Shown: positions 45,558 to 54,428, counted from the stretch's first letter. The stretch: DNA of 64,000 nucleotides from Gammaproteobacteria bacterium (GCA_018222405.1 JAAFAI010000001.1:310001-374000), one strand, 5' to 3'. A program made the numbers and translations. Notes: a model not told the origin generated them from the letters alone.

Positions 45558-46574
45558 ATGGGATTATTCGAACGTTATTTATCAGTGTGGGTTGGACTCG
45601 CCATTATTGCTGGCATAGTGCTGGGTAGCCTGACGCCGGACATGTTCGCGGCCATCGCCAGTGTGGAGTACGCCCACGTTAACCTGGTTATTGCGGTGCT
45701 TATCTGGCTGATGATCTATCCGATGATGGTGCAGATTGATTTTTCCTCGTTAAAAGACGTAGGGAAAAAACCTAAGGGTCTGGCGCTGACCCTGATTATT
45801 AACTGGCTGGTAAAACCGTTTACCATGGCGTTGCTGGGCTGGTTATTTTTTAAAGGACTATTTGCCGACTGGGTCGACCCGCAAACGGCAACCGAATACA
45901 TTGCCGGGATGATTCTGTTAGGCGTTGCGCCCTGTACCGCCATGGTGTTTGTGTGGAGTCAGCTGACTAAAGGGGATGCTAACTACACCCTGGTGCAGGT
46001 GTCGATTAACGACATTATTATGATTTTCGCTTTCGCGCCAATTGCCGGTATGCTGCTGGGCGTAACCGATATCACCGTACCCTGGGATACCCTCTTCTTG
46101 TCGGTGGTGTTGTATGTATTAATCCCGCTGGTGGCCGGTGCGGTCACCCGTAAAAAGCTCGACAAGGGCGATGACCACTCGCGCCTGAATCAATTTCTGG
46201 CGACCATGAAGCCCTGGTCCATCATTGGTTTGCTGGCTACTGTGGTGTTGCTGTTTGGCTTTCAGTCAGAAACCATTCTGAATAAGCCCCAGGCTATTGT
46301 ATTAATAGCCATCCCGCTGTTAATCCAGACCTATGGTATTTTTGCCATCGCCTATTTTATTGCCAAACAGCTTAAACTGCCCCATAGCGTGGCCGCTCCG
46401 GCGTGTATGATTGGTACGTCTAACTTCTTTGAACTGGCGGTTGCGGTAGCCATTTCGCTGTTTGGTCTGCATTCCGGTGCGGCACTGGCTACTGTGGTGG
46501 GCGTGTTAGTAGAAGTGCCGGTGATGTTGTCGCTAGTGTGGTTTGCTAACCGCACCCGTCATTGGTTTACATAA
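45558..46574 (+). CDS. acr3: Acr3-type arsenite efflux transporter
   Basis: The 338-residue inner-membrane protein has ten predicted helices and Acr3 hallmarks: [65 protein letters not shown] with the essential cysteine, and [25 protein letters not shown]-like [17 protein letters not shown]. It exports arsenite. It closes the ars operon, and an adjacent hairpin may terminate transcription. It is not ArsB. Confidence 0.95.
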   Translation: MGLFERYLSVWVGLAIIAGIVLGSLTPDMFAAIASVEYAHVNLVIAVLIWLMIYPMMVQIDFSSLKDVGKKPKGLALTLIINWLVKPFTMALLGWLFFKGLFADWVDPQTATEYIAGMILLGVAPCTAMVFVWSQLTKGDANYTLVQVSINDIIMIFAFAPIAGMLLGVTDITVPWDTLFLSVVLYVLIPLVAGAVTRKKLDKGDDHSRLNQFLATMKPWSIIGLLATVVLLFGFQSETILNKPQAIVLIAIPLLIQTYGIFAIAYFIAKQLKLPHSVAAPACMIGTSNFFELAVAVAISLFGLHSGAALATVVGVLVEVPVMLSLVWFANRTRHWFT

Positions 46575-46575
46575 A

Positions 46576-46594
46576 AAGGGGCGCTAAGCCCCTT
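46576..46594 (+). terminator. Hairpin after acr3
   Basis: A 7-bp stem AAGGGGC/GCCCCTT with a 5-nt loop starts 2 bp after the acr3 stop. No T-run follows it. The larger palindrome downstream (46666-46727), which ends in a T-rich tail, may be the effective terminator. Confidence 0.5.
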
Positions 46595-46595
46595 C

Positions 46596-46669
46596 TCAGA
46601 AGGTATTGGGGCTTCTCATTGTTCCGCCGATGACATAAATCTTACCGTCTAAATACACAGCGGAGAAAA
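46596..46669 (-). pseudogene. 3' remnant of a Kelch-repeat gene
   Basis: The minus strand reads FSAVYLDGKIYVIGG, then TMRSPNTF and a stop. VYLDGKIYVIGG is a textbook Kelch blade motif. The frame is not continued upstream because a 27-bp perfect inverted repeat abuts it at 46666 and non-coding sequence follows. Only about 23 codons remain. The parent gene may be intact elsewhere. Confidence 0.55.
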
Positions 46670-46727
46670 TAAAGGGGTCAGAGTACATTATTGCTGCGGT
46701 AATAATGTACTCTGACCCCTTTATTTT
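46666..46727. repeat. Perfect 27-bp inverted repeat with 8-nt loop (MITE/REP-like palindrome)
   Basis: The left arm 46666-46692 and right arm 46701-46727 are exact reverse complements around GCTGCGGT. The core GGGGTCAGAGTAC is of the kind found in dispersed intergenic palindromes of proteobacteria, often linked with REP-associated transposases. It abuts a Kelch gene remnant. The right arm continues into a T-run, so it could end transcripts from acr3. Confidence 0.85.
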
Positions 46728-46748
46728 TTTGCAGATTTCACTCTAATT

Positions 46749-46804
46749 TTACCCGGGTAATATTGATTTAATTTTGTGCGCTTGTTATTTTTACCCCGGT
46801 AAAA
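46749..46804. promoter_or_regulatory. Two TTACC-N2-GGTAA operator-like palindromes ahead of the DUF2239 gene
   Basis: TTACCCGGGTAA (46749-46760) is a perfect palindrome. TTTTACCCCGGTAAAA (46789-46804) has the same TTACC/GGTAA core around 2 nt, centred 42 bp away, i.e. about four helical turns. The second site ends 20 bp before the ATG. The pattern suggests two dimers of one repressor on the same face of the DNA. Confidence 0.65.
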
Positions 46805-46824
46805 TTAATCAGGAAAGAAAAATC

Positions 46825-47400
46825 ATGAGTAGCACTTATATAGCGATACATAAAAAGTCGCTGATCGCTCAGGGTGAGTTGCCGGCGGTTATTCGCGAAG
46901 CACTAAGGCAGTTCCCTGAAGCCGAACCTTATTTATACCAACTGGAAAATGGCAAGCGTGTGGATATCGACTGGCGCGGCGATGCCGAAGAGGTGATCAA
47001 GCGCCTGCCTGCTGCACTGGTGCCGCCGGTTAAAAAACGCGGCCGTCCCAAACTTGGCGTGATTTCAAAAGAAGTTACCTTACTCCCTGAGCATTGGGAG
47101 TGGTTGTCGGTGCAACGAGGGGGAGCTTCCACGACTTTGCGTCGCCTGATTGACTCGGCCATGAGTAACATGACACCGGCACAGGAACGACGCATTAAGC
47201 AGGATCAACTTTACAGCATGATGCGTGTTTTTGAGGATGAAGCCGGCTTTGAAGCGGCCTCCCGGGCACTTTATCGCCTCGATGATGCTGCTTTTACGCA
47301 GGCGATAGGCAGTTGGCCCGAGGCGCTGCAGACAATATATCAGGACAAGTTTAACCGCTTGTTAACCATAGGAAATGACTCCCATGACGGCACAAACTAG
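46825..47400 (+). CDS. DUF2239 family protein, possible ribbon-helix-helix regulator
   Basis: The 191-residue protein matches DUF2239 by its central block KKRGRPKLGVISKEVTLLPE and HWEWLSVQRGGASTTLRRL (residues 70-110). I note that RGRPK resembles an AT-hook core and that KEVTLLPEHWEWL plus GASTTLRRLIDSAM resembles a ribbon-helix-helix strand and helices. The ATG at 46825 has AGGAAAG upstream; an earlier in-frame start at 46774 would overlap the operator sites. The stop lies inside the MATE gene start region, so the genes are coupled. A DNA-binding role is inference. Confidence 0.75.
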   Translation: MSSTYIAIHKKSLIAQGELPAVIREALRQFPEAEPYLYQLENGKRVDIDWRGDAEEVIKRLPAALVPPVKKRGRPKLGVISKEVTLLPEHWEWLSVQRGGASTTLRRLIDSAMSNMTPAQERRIKQDQLYSMMRVFEDEAGFEAASRALYRLDDAAFTQAIGSWPEALQTIYQDKFNRLLTIGNDSHDGTN

Positions 47401-48802
47401 CCACAATCCCTACGTTAGCCCGCCGCTCACGACGGTGTTACTGAAAACCGCGCTGCCGATTATTCTGATGATGGTGGTGAGTGGTTCGTTGAATTTAGTA
47501 GACGCCTATTTTATCGGTGTCTTTGTGGGAGCCGATGCGTTGGCGGCGGTAACCGCAATGTTTCCAGTGTTTATGGTGTTGATTGCACTATCGACCTGGA
47601 TTGCCAGCGGTTTTGCCAGTGTAATGGCGCGCCTTAGCGGTGCTGGCAAACATGATGAAGCACGCAACGCTTATGCCCAGGCACTTAGCCTGGCGCTGGT
47701 TATCAGCATTATCCTGCTGACGGCATTCAGCCTGACCGGTCAGGCATTGGCGCTGGCCAGTAACAATGGTAATCAGGCGCAGGCCGCAATGAGTTTTACC
47801 TATATGAGTATCATCATGTTCGGTGCGCCGCTGATATTCTGGCTGGGAGTCGCCTCAGACAGTCTGCGTAGTGAAGGGCATATTGGTTTTATCGCATTGG
47901 TCTCGCTGTTAACCACCGTGGGCAACGGCGTTATGAATTATGTGTTTATCGTGCTGCTCGAACTGGGTGTGGCGGGTTCTTCCTATGGCACCATTGCCGC
48001 GCAAATCATCGCGCTGTGTGCGGTGTGGGGGTTTCGTCGCAGCCATAAAAACCGTCTCGGGCTATCACTATTTGCTTTAACGACGGTGCACAGCCGATGG
48101 CGTGAATTTTTATCACTGGGTGCGCCATCGAGCCTGACCTACGTGGGCGTGGCACTCACGTCGGGAGCGATCCTGTTCAGTCTGCAGCAATGGCTGCCCG
48201 ACAGCTACGAAGTCACAGTAAGCGCCTATGGCGTGATCACACGAGTAATGACCTTTATTTATTTGCCATTACTGGGGCTCGGCCTGGCCATGCAAAGTAT
48301 TGTGGGCAACAACGTTGGCGCGGAGCAATATCAGCGATCTAATCGCAGTTTGTGTATTGCCGTTGGCGTCGCCCTGCTTTACGGCGTGGTAACCGAAGCG
48401 TTGCTGTGGTGGCTGCGCGCCGATATCGGCCTGCTATTTGTTAACGATCCAGCGGTAACCAGTGAAATAGCCAGATTGCTGCCTGTAGTGAGCCTTGCGT
48501 TATTCCTGCTGGGGCCGTTAATGCTGATCAGTTTTTACTTTCAGAGTATCGGTGATGCCAAACGGGCGGGCATATTAAGTATTGCCAAAACCTATCTGTT
48601 TGCTCTGCCATTAATTTTTGTATTGCCGTTAATGTGGGGAGAATGGGGGATCTGGTACGCCGGGCCAGCGGCTGAGTTTCTTGCCCTGCTGCTAACCGGA
48701 GGCATATTGTACCAACGTGCTATACAGGGCAACCATCGCTTTGGTTTATTGTATGCTGTGAATCAACCTGAGCCACAACCCATCAAGCAGGAGGCGATAT
48801 GA
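47384..48802 (+). CDS. MATE family multidrug/metabolite exporter
   Basis: The 472-residue protein has twelve hydrophobic helices and MATE features such as LKTALPIILMMVVSGSLNLVDAYFIGVFVGADALAAVTAMFPVFM at the N-terminus. It exports organic cations or drugs using Na+ or H+. The ATG at 47384 has GGA about 10 nt upstream; the ATG at 47375 abuts that ribosome site. It overlaps the DUF2239 gene and its own stop overlaps the next gene (ATGA), so three genes form one operon. The substrate is unknown. Confidence 0.9.
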   Translation: MTAQTSHNPYVSPPLTTVLLKTALPIILMMVVSGSLNLVDAYFIGVFVGADALAAVTAMFPVFMVLIALSTWIASGFASVMARLSGAGKHDEARNAYAQALSLALVISIILLTAFSLTGQALALASNNGNQAQAAMSFTYMSIIMFGAPLIFWLGVASDSLRSEGHIGFIALVSLLTTVGNGVMNYVFIVLLELGVAGSSYGTIAAQIIALCAVWGFRRSHKNRLGLSLFALTTVHSRWREFLSLGAPSSLTYVGVALTSGAILFSLQQWLPDSYEVTVSAYGVITRVMTFIYLPLLGLGLAMQSIVGNNVGAEQYQRSNRSLCIAVGVALLYGVVTEALLWWLRADIGLLFVNDPAVTSEIARLLPVVSLALFLLGPLMLISFYFQSIGDAKRAGILSIAKTYLFALPLIFVLPLMWGEWGIWYAGPAAEFLALLLTGGILYQRAIQGNHRFGLLYAVNQPEPQPIKQEAI

Positions 48803-49191
48803 GCAAAGACAACGACAGCTATCAGCAGGGGCTGAAAATACGGCGTGAGGTAATGGGCGATGCCCATGTTAACCGGGCCATGAATAACGCCTCCGAATTC
48901 AGCCAGCCACTGCAGGATATGGTGATACGTAACGCCTGGGGCGAAACCTGGGTTCGCGACGGCATTAACAAGCAAACCCGCAGTCTGGTGACTATTGCCA
49001 CCCTGGCTGCGCTGAAAGCCTCTACTGAGCTTAAAGGCCACGTAAGAGGCGCTTTACGCAACGGTTGTAGCGTGGTTGAAATACAGGAAGTCTTGCTGCA
49101 CTCTGCCGTGTACTGCGGCATGCCAGCCGGGATTGAAGCGTTTCGCGCTGCAGAAGAAGCTATTCTGGCCTGGCAGGCCGAAAACGACTAG
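48799..49191 (+). CDS. Carboxymuconolactone decarboxylase family protein
   Basis: The 130-residue protein is similar to PcaC: GLKIRREVMGDAHVNRAMNN at the N-terminus and TRSLVTIATLAALKASTELKGHVRGALRNGCSVVEIQEVLLHSAVYCGMPAGIEAFRAAE, the typical helical core. True PcaC decarboxylates gamma-carboxymuconolactone in the beta-ketoadipate route, but no other pca genes are near. Relatives include AhpD-type and detoxifying enzymes. It is the last gene of the DUF2239-MATE operon. Confidence 0.87.
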   Translation: MSKDNDSYQQGLKIRREVMGDAHVNRAMNNASEFSQPLQDMVIRNAWGETWVRDGINKQTRSLVTIATLAALKASTELKGHVRGALRNGCSVVEIQEVLLHSAVYCGMPAGIEAFRAAEEAILAWQAEND

Positions 49192-49339
49192 TTAAAACCT
49201 GCAAGTTGAATGGGCTGCGAACCAGTTATTATTTTTGCTCAATGCCTGAAAGACAAACAGCAGTAGTCCGCGGCTTAATCTGGCGTTACAGTTATACATA
49301 AGTGCACTATATAACAACTGGGCTATAAGGAATTTAACA

Positions 49340-50650
49340 ATGCTTGCCGCTGCCGCGAAACCTTTTGTCAATCTGGTAGAAAAATACCTTCCGGATCCCT
49401 TTGTTTTTGTTTTAGCGTTAACCCTTGTGGTCATGGGCGCTGCAGTGCTTATGCAACAACAATCAGTGACGCAGGTTCTGGAGTATTGGGGGGGAGGCTT
49501 TTGGAGTCTGCTCTCATTCTCCATGCAAATGTTATTGGTCTTGGTGTCAGGCCATATGCTGGCCAGCACTGTAATCATGAAGAACGCACTGAATACTATT
49601 GCTCGTTTGGCGGCTTCGCCCGGTAAAGCTATTGTCCTTGTTACACTGGTATCTATGTTAGCAAGTTGGCTTAACTGGGGCTTCGGATTGGTTGTAGGAG
49701 CATTATTTGCTAAAGCCATAGCGCGGCGAATTGAAGTTGATTACCGCTTACTGGTCGCCAGTGCTTACTCCGGTTTTGTTGTGTGGCATGGTGGACTGGC
49801 AGGGTCTGTTCCCCTGACCATTGCGACACCTGGTCATTTTGCTGAAGATTTGATTGGTATTGTCAACACCAGCGACACCTTGTTCTCGCCGTTGAATATA
49901 ACACTACTTGCGGTCCTTGTTGTAATCATGCCAGTTGTAAACAGGGCAATGATGCCGGCGGAAGCTGAACGGGTCTATGTGGAAGCGAAGCATTTGAAAG
50001 AGCCTGAACCACCAACTCCATCCGGGCATATAAGCCCGGCAGAAAAACTTGAACGTAACCCTATTCTTGCCCTATTGGCGGGACTGGCCGGGGTTGCTTA
50101 TCTTTGTCTGCATTTCATCAATGGTGGCACGCTAAACCTTAATATCATTAATTTTGTGTTTCTGTTCCTTGCTATTCTTTTACACGGTACGCCTGAGCGT
50201 TTATTGCATAGCATGCAGCAGGCGATTCAGGGAGCCAGTGGGATTGTGCTTCAGTTTCCTTTCTACGCAGGGATAATGGCGATAATGGCTCAGTCGGGTC
50301 TTGCCAGGGAACTATCACAATGGCTAATTAGTGCCGCCACAGCAGATACGCTCGCGCTTTACAGTTTTCTGAGTGCCGGTATCGTAAATATGCTAATTCC
50401 ATCTGGTGGCGGTCAATGGGCTGTGCAGGCCCCCGTTGTATTGCCCGCAGCCCTCGAACTCGGTTCAGATGTGAGTAAGATTGCCATGGCGGTGGCATGG
50501 GGAGATGCGTGGACAAACCTAATCCAACCATTCTGGGCGCTTCCGGTACTGGCCATTGCAGGTTTAAAGGCCAGAGACATAATGGGCTTTTGTCTTGTAC
50601 AGCTTCTCATTACAGGTATTATCATCAGCGCTGTATTAATGATATTTTAA
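49340..50650 (+). CDS. Short-chain fatty acid transporter, AtoE family
   Basis: The 436-residue membrane protein has about ten helices. FVNLVEKYLPDPFVFVLALTLVV, YWGGGFWSLLSFSMQMLLVLVSGHMLA, LNWGFGLVVGALFAKAIAR and FIPSGGGQW-like LIPSGGGQWAVQAPVV are typical of the AtoE group, thought to take up short-chain fatty acids such as acetoacetate or butyrate. It is monocistronic, and no ato catabolic genes adjoin it. Confidence 0.9.
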   Translation: MLAAAAKPFVNLVEKYLPDPFVFVLALTLVVMGAAVLMQQQSVTQVLEYWGGGFWSLLSFSMQMLLVLVSGHMLASTVIMKNALNTIARLAASPGKAIVLVTLVSMLASWLNWGFGLVVGALFAKAIARRIEVDYRLLVASAYSGFVVWHGGLAGSVPLTIATPGHFAEDLIGIVNTSDTLFSPLNITLLAVLVVIMPVVNRAMMPAEAERVYVEAKHLKEPEPPTPSGHISPAEKLERNPILALLAGLAGVAYLCLHFINGGTLNLNIINFVFLFLAILLHGTPERLLHSMQQAIQGASGIVLQFPFYAGIMAIMAQSGLARELSQWLISAATADTLALYSFLSAGIVNMLIPSGGGQWAVQAPVVLPAALELGSDVSKIAMAVAWGDAWTNLIQPFWALPVLAIAGLKARDIMGFCLVQLLITGIIISAVLMIF

Positions 50651-50772
50651 TCTGTTTCCGGTTACCAACAGGTTGAAATTTCAATTAACCCGTTTGCAAG
50701 TAGCCATGCAACTTGCAGTGCCCGGTATCTTAAAGCAAGATATAACCACTTCTTTATCTGAGTTTTTTATCA

Positions 50773-51609
50773 ATGCAGCAACCCATTTTCATTATTGGCA
50801 CGCAGCGTTCCGGTACCACGCTTTTAACCAGAATGTTGTCAGCACATCCAGGTTTATTTATTCAGAATGAAATGGGTACCTACGGTGTTTTTGATAAACC
50901 TTACACTACTGAAGTTTTGCATGGCAGAATAACCGGACGGTTGCGTGATCGGTACTCTATTGATGTTAGTTCGTTGGAGTCGGAGGGGGTTTTGTGGGGT
51001 TGGAAAGATCCGATGTTAACGCCACACCTGGATGAATTGGCTGAGCATTATCCGGGCAGCAAATTTATCGTGATAATTCGTGACCCACGAGCTGTGGTTG
51101 CCTCTTATATCGATAATGCCTGGGGATTGGGTACTACACCTTATACCGGCGCTTTACGATGGCATGACGAAGTGACCACACAGCTGGATTTCTGCCGTGC
51201 TCATCAGCATCGCTGCTTATGGTTTACCTACGAAAATCTGATAGAAAACAATCAACAGGCATTAACCAGAATCTGCGAATTCCTGGGCGTAGACTTCGAT
51301 CACGGCATGCTTGAGTATTATAAAAAGCCGTTGGAGTTTGGTCAGAACCGTTCCAATATGAATACCCAAAAACCTATTGAAAAGTCGAGCTTATCTAAAT
51401 GGAAAGCGGCATTTTCACCCCGTCAGATAGGCATCATTAATAACGTGTGCCAGGACATAATGAGCGAGCTCGATTACACCGATATGGCGGAGCTTGATAC
51501 CCGTATCGGCGGTCTGGAAAAAAGCTACTACGTATTACACCAAAAAGTCATGGGCGAGTTGCAACTGCAGTATCAGTTACGCAAGGCGCGCCGCAATGCC
51601 AGAAAGTAG
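50773..51609 (+). CDS. Sulfotransferase family protein
   Basis: The 278-residue protein has the PAPS 5'-phosphosulfate loop IIGTQRSGTTLLTRML (about residues 6-21) and the 3'-phosphate motif IVIIRDPRAVVASYIDNAWGLG near 100. LEFLGVDFD-like FLGVDF and a basic C-terminus follow. Such enzymes sulfate carbohydrates or lipids in the cytoplasm. The ATG at 50773 has no clear ribosome site. It lies alone and is different from the sulfotransferase domain at 5238. Confidence 0.87.
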   Translation: MQQPIFIIGTQRSGTTLLTRMLSAHPGLFIQNEMGTYGVFDKPYTTEVLHGRITGRLRDRYSIDVSSLESEGVLWGWKDPMLTPHLDELAEHYPGSKFIVIIRDPRAVVASYIDNAWGLGTTPYTGALRWHDEVTTQLDFCRAHQHRCLWFTYENLIENNQQALTRICEFLGVDFDHGMLEYYKKPLEFGQNRSNMNTQKPIEKSSLSKWKAAFSPRQIGIINNVCQDIMSELDYTDMAELDTRIGGLEKSYYVLHQKVMGELQLQYQLRKARRNARK

Positions 51610-51634
51610 CGTCGGGACGCGCGCCTGATTCAGA

Positions 51635-52168
51635 TCAGTAGCAAATAATATTGTGAAAAACGGTGTAATCAGAGCGGGCTTTGTAGGTATGCGGCTGGTC
51701 AGCGAAGAATCGCAGACTCTGTCCGGTCTGTAGCTCATGCCACGCATTATCAAAATACACCGACAGTTCGCCATTTAACACATGAACATGTTCAATTACG
51801 CCTGTAGCGTGAGGATCAGATTGTTGTTCATGAAAATTAAGCAGGCTGACTTCCATCACTTCCATTCGCGTGTCATCACGATACGGAAAAATGGCTTTAA
51901 CCTTCATGTTCGGATCTTCCGGAAAGTTTTCGTCACTGGCTCTTTCGTCTGAGCTGGTGGCAAAGAAGGCCGAGAAAGAAGCATTTAACCCACTGGCAAT
52001 TTTCCACAACGTCGAAATGGTCGGGCTCGATTCCTGCCGTTCAATCTGTCCCAGCATGGCCTTGGAGACGCCGGTTAACCTGGCTACCGAGTCCAGGCTA
52101 AGGCCCTGGGCTTTGCGTAATGCTTTTAAGTGTTGCGCGATATGTTGTTTGAATTCTTGTTCTGCCAT
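51635..52168 (-). CDS. XRE-cupin transcriptional regulator
   Basis: The 177-residue protein joins an N-terminal XRE helix-turn-helix (IAQHLKALRKAQGLSLDSVARLTGVSKAMLGQIERQESSPTISTLWKIASGL) to a C-terminal cupin (VIEHVHVLNGELSVYFDNAWHELQTGQSLRFFADQPHTYKA). It is divergent from acdS across 163 bp that hold two matched 16-bp sites, so it probably controls acdS and itself. The cupin effector is unknown; the substrate of acdS, or a D-amino acid, is a natural guess. Confidence 0.9.
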   Translation of the reverse strand: MAEQEFKQHIAQHLKALRKAQGLSLDSVARLTGVSKAMLGQIERQESSPTISTLWKIASGLNASFSAFFATSSDERASDENFPEDPNMKVKAIFPYRDDTRMEVMEVSLLNFHEQQSDPHATGVIEHVHVLNGELSVYFDNAWHELQTGQSLRFFADQPHTYKARSDYTVFHNIICY

Positions 52169-52184
52169 AACGAAATAATTGTTT

Positions 52185-52238
52185 GTGCGCTATAACGCAC
52201 GATGGTATGGTGGGTTATCGCTGTGCAGTATAACGCAC
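52185..52238. promoter_or_regulatory. Two matched 16-bp sites between the XRE-cupin gene and acdS
   Basis: GTGCGCTATAACGCAC (52185-52200) and GTGCAGTATAACGCAC (52223-52238) differ at two positions and lie 38 bp apart in direct orientation. Each is an imperfect dyad with GTGC/GCAC ends. They occupy the divergent promoter region and are the obvious candidates for the XRE-cupin operator. Confidence 0.68.
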
Positions 52239-52331
52239 AACAGGCGTCAGGTCTGATAAATGTTGCAAAAAGCAGTAAGGCCCACGCTGACAGCGCATCG
52301 AGCATCGATCATTTTTTTGGGAAACAGGTTT

Positions 52332-53354
52332 ATGAAGTCATTGATCAGTAACTTTGAGCGTTACCCGCTTACTTTTGGGGTAACACCAATCGAGTATTTG
52401 CCACGTCTGAGTGAGGCGCTCGGTGGTAAGGTTGATATTTATGCCAAGCGTGAGGACTGTAATTCCGGTTTGGCACTGGGCGGTAACAAGCTCAGAAAGC
52501 TCGAATACATAGTGCCGGATGCACTGGCCAGTGGCGCCGATACGCTGGTATCAATTGGCGGAGTACAGTCTAATCATACCCGCATGGTTGCCGCGACGGC
52601 AGCGAAAATTGGTATGAAGTGTGTGGTGGTACAGGAAAAATGGGTGCCACACTATGACGCGGTTTACGACCGGGTTGGTAATATCCAGCTGACCCGCTTA
52701 ATGGGTGCCGACAGCCGACTGGTGGATGACGGCTTTGATATTGGCATTCGGGACAGCTGGCAGAAAGCTATTCAATCGGTAGAAGACGCTGGCGGTAAGC
52801 CTTATGCCATACCGGCAGGCGCCTCGGTACATAAATACGGCGCGCTAGGTTACATTGGATTTGCCGAAGAAGTGATTGCTCAGGAAAAAGAACTGGGGTT
52901 TAAGTTCGACTATATCGTGGTGTGCGTTGTAACAGGCTCTACCCAGGGTGGTATGATTGTCGGTTTCGCCAATCATGATCGTGCCGATACAGTGATTGGT
53001 ATTGATGCGTCGGGTACTGTTGATCAAACCCGTGAACAGGTCACCAGCATTGTTAACAAAACGGCAGAGTTGGTAGGTCTGGGCCGCGAAGTACGAGAGG
53101 ATGAAATCGTCATTAACCCTGATTACGCTTATCCTGCTTACGGTGTCCCTTCTGAGGAAACTAACGAAGCTATTCGACTGGCGGCGAAGACTGAAGCAAT
53201 GATCACCGACCCGGTGTATGAAGGAAAGTCTATGCAGGGGCTTATCGACCTGACCAAAAAAGGCTTCTTCCCGGAAGGCTCTAAAGTACTTTACGCCCAC
53301 CTTGGCGGTGCGCCGGCGTTGAACGGCTACAGCTATCACTACAAAGACGGTTGA
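52332..53354 (+). CDS. acdS: 1-aminocyclopropane-1-carboxylate (ACC) deaminase
   Basis: This PLP enzyme cleaves ACC, the plant ethylene precursor, to ammonia and 2-oxobutyrate. [10 protein letters not shown] holds PLP Lys53, and GGVQSNHTR holds Ser80. VYEGKSMQG keeps the Tyr-Glu pair and [10 protein letters not shown] the leucine that separate true ACC deaminases from D-cysteine desulfhydrases. The ATG at 52332 gives 340 residues, the usual length; an upstream frame from 52260 lies in promoter sequence. Control by the divergent XRE-cupin protein rather than an Lrp-type AcdR is unusual. Confidence 0.92.
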   Translation: MKSLISNFERYPLTFGVTPIEYLPRLSEALGGKVDIYAKREDCNSGLALGGNKLRKLEYIVPDALASGADTLVSIGGVQSNHTRMVAATAAKIGMKCVVVQEKWVPHYDAVYDRVGNIQLTRLMGADSRLVDDGFDIGIRDSWQKAIQSVEDAGGKPYAIPAGASVHKYGALGYIGFAEEVIAQEKELGFKFDYIVVCVVTGSTQGGMIVGFANHDRADTVIGIDASGTVDQTREQVTSIVNKTAELVGLGREVREDEIVINPDYAYPAYGVPSEETNEAIRLAAKTEAMITDPVYEGKSMQGLIDLTKKGFFPEGSKVLYAHLGGAPALNGYSYHYKDG

Positions 53355-53374
53355 CAAGAAAGACCATTAGTTTG

Positions 53375-53408
53375 ATTAGAGGCGGCACTTGCAGTTTTCG
53401 CCTCTAAT
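53375..53408. terminator. Hairpin between acdS and the convergent lacI-type gene
   Basis: A 10-bp perfect stem ATTAGAGGCG/CGCCTCTAAT surrounds a 14-nt loop, located 20 bp after acdS and 12 bp from the end of the minus-strand gene. T-tracts are poor on both strands; a shared transcript end is likely. Confidence 0.6.
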
Positions 53409-53420
53409 AAAAAGCAGGCG

Positions 53421-54428
53421 CTATCCGATGCATCTGGCAACGGAGTTTCTGGGCACAATGGTGGGCAGGTACTTATAGGTAACGTCTGCATCAGGCTGTT
53501 TACTCTGAGCGTAGTCCAAAGCCAGGCTGGCTGCCCGGGAAGCCATCCATTCAATAGGATAGTTCATAGTGGTTAATTTAGGACGACAAAACTGCGCCTG
53601 CAAGACATCATCGAAGCCCATGACGGAAACGTCCCTTGGCACCTCAAGGTTGTGGTCATACAACGTATTAATGGCGCCAGCAGCCATGGCGTCGTTGTAG
53701 GCCAGAATTGCGGTAAAGCTAGCGCCGGCCGCAAGCAATTGGCGCACGGCGATTTCCCCGCCCTCCTGGTTGGGAGGGGCGTGGACTATCTGCAAATCGC
53801 TAAGTTCAATTCCCCACTCAACGAGGGCCTCCCTGATCCCCTGTTCACGTTGGAGGCGGTCTTCAATAGCGAAATCGCTGCTGATAACCGCAATCTTGCG
53901 GTGACCAAGTTTAAGCACATGTTCAGCCATCATCCGCCCGCCGGCAATATTATCCAGCCATACACAGCGATGTTTGATAGTGTCAATATAGCGGTTGATC
54001 AGCACAAAGCCGGGGGCCTGTCGAGCCAGTTGAATCAGGGTGTCGTCATCAAGAAATTTGGCGTGGACCACCATGGCCTTTACCCGATGATTCAGCAGGG
54101 TTTCGATGGCCTTTAACTCGGTGTCAGCCTGCACGGAGCCTGAGCTCATCAACAGCTGGGTGTTGGCTTTACGCGCGACTTGCTCGATGGCATCGGCATA
54201 GGTAGCAAAAAACGGGTCCATTAACTCTGCCAGCACCAGCCCCAGTGATGTGCTTTTTTGTGTGACCAGCGCCCGCGCATTAATGTTGGGTCGATAGCCC
54301 ATTTTCTCCATCACCGTTTTTACGTGCTCGCGAGTTTTCGGGCCAACCTTCGGACCATTATTAATCACTCGTGAAACGGTGGCGGGGGAAACGTTTGCCG
54401 CTTCGGCAATATCCTTGATGGTTATCAT
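53421..54428 (-). CDS. LacI/GalR family transcriptional regulator
   Basis: The 335-residue protein has an N-terminal LacI helix-turn-helix (ITIKDIAEAANVSPATVSRVINNGPKVGPKTREHV) with hinge helix, and a periplasmic-binding-protein-like sensor (SLGLVLAELMDPFFATYADAIEQVARK; FVLINRY; VWLDNIAGGRMMAEHVLKLGHRKIAVI; FTAILAYNDAMAAGAI; VSVMGFDD). It resembles GalR-type sugar repressors. No sugar catabolic gene is adjacent; the nearest divergent gene, 283 bp away, is an MFS transporter. Effector unknown. Confidence 0.92.
   Translation of the reverse strand: MITIKDIAEAANVSPATVSRVINNGPKVGPKTREHVKTVMEKMGYRPNINARALVTQKSTSLGLVLAELMDPFFATYADAIEQVARKANTQLLMSSGSVQADTELKAIETLLNHRVKAMVVHAKFLDDDTLIQLARQAPGFVLINRYIDTIKHRCVWLDNIAGGRMMAEHVLKLGHRKIAVISSDFAIEDRLQREQGIREALVEWGIELSDLQIVHAPPNQEGGEIAVRQLLAAGASFTAILAYNDAMAAGAINTLYDHNLEVPRDVSVMGFDDVLQAQFCRPKLTTMNYPIEWMASRAASLALDYAQSKQPDADVTYKYLPTIVPRNSVARCIG

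Noticed and set aside
46666-46727. The 27-bp palindrome as an integron attC site or phage attachment site
   Set aside because: It lacks the attC box pattern (RYYYAAC and GTTRRRY) and no integrase gene adjoins it; a MITE/REP-like palindrome fits better.
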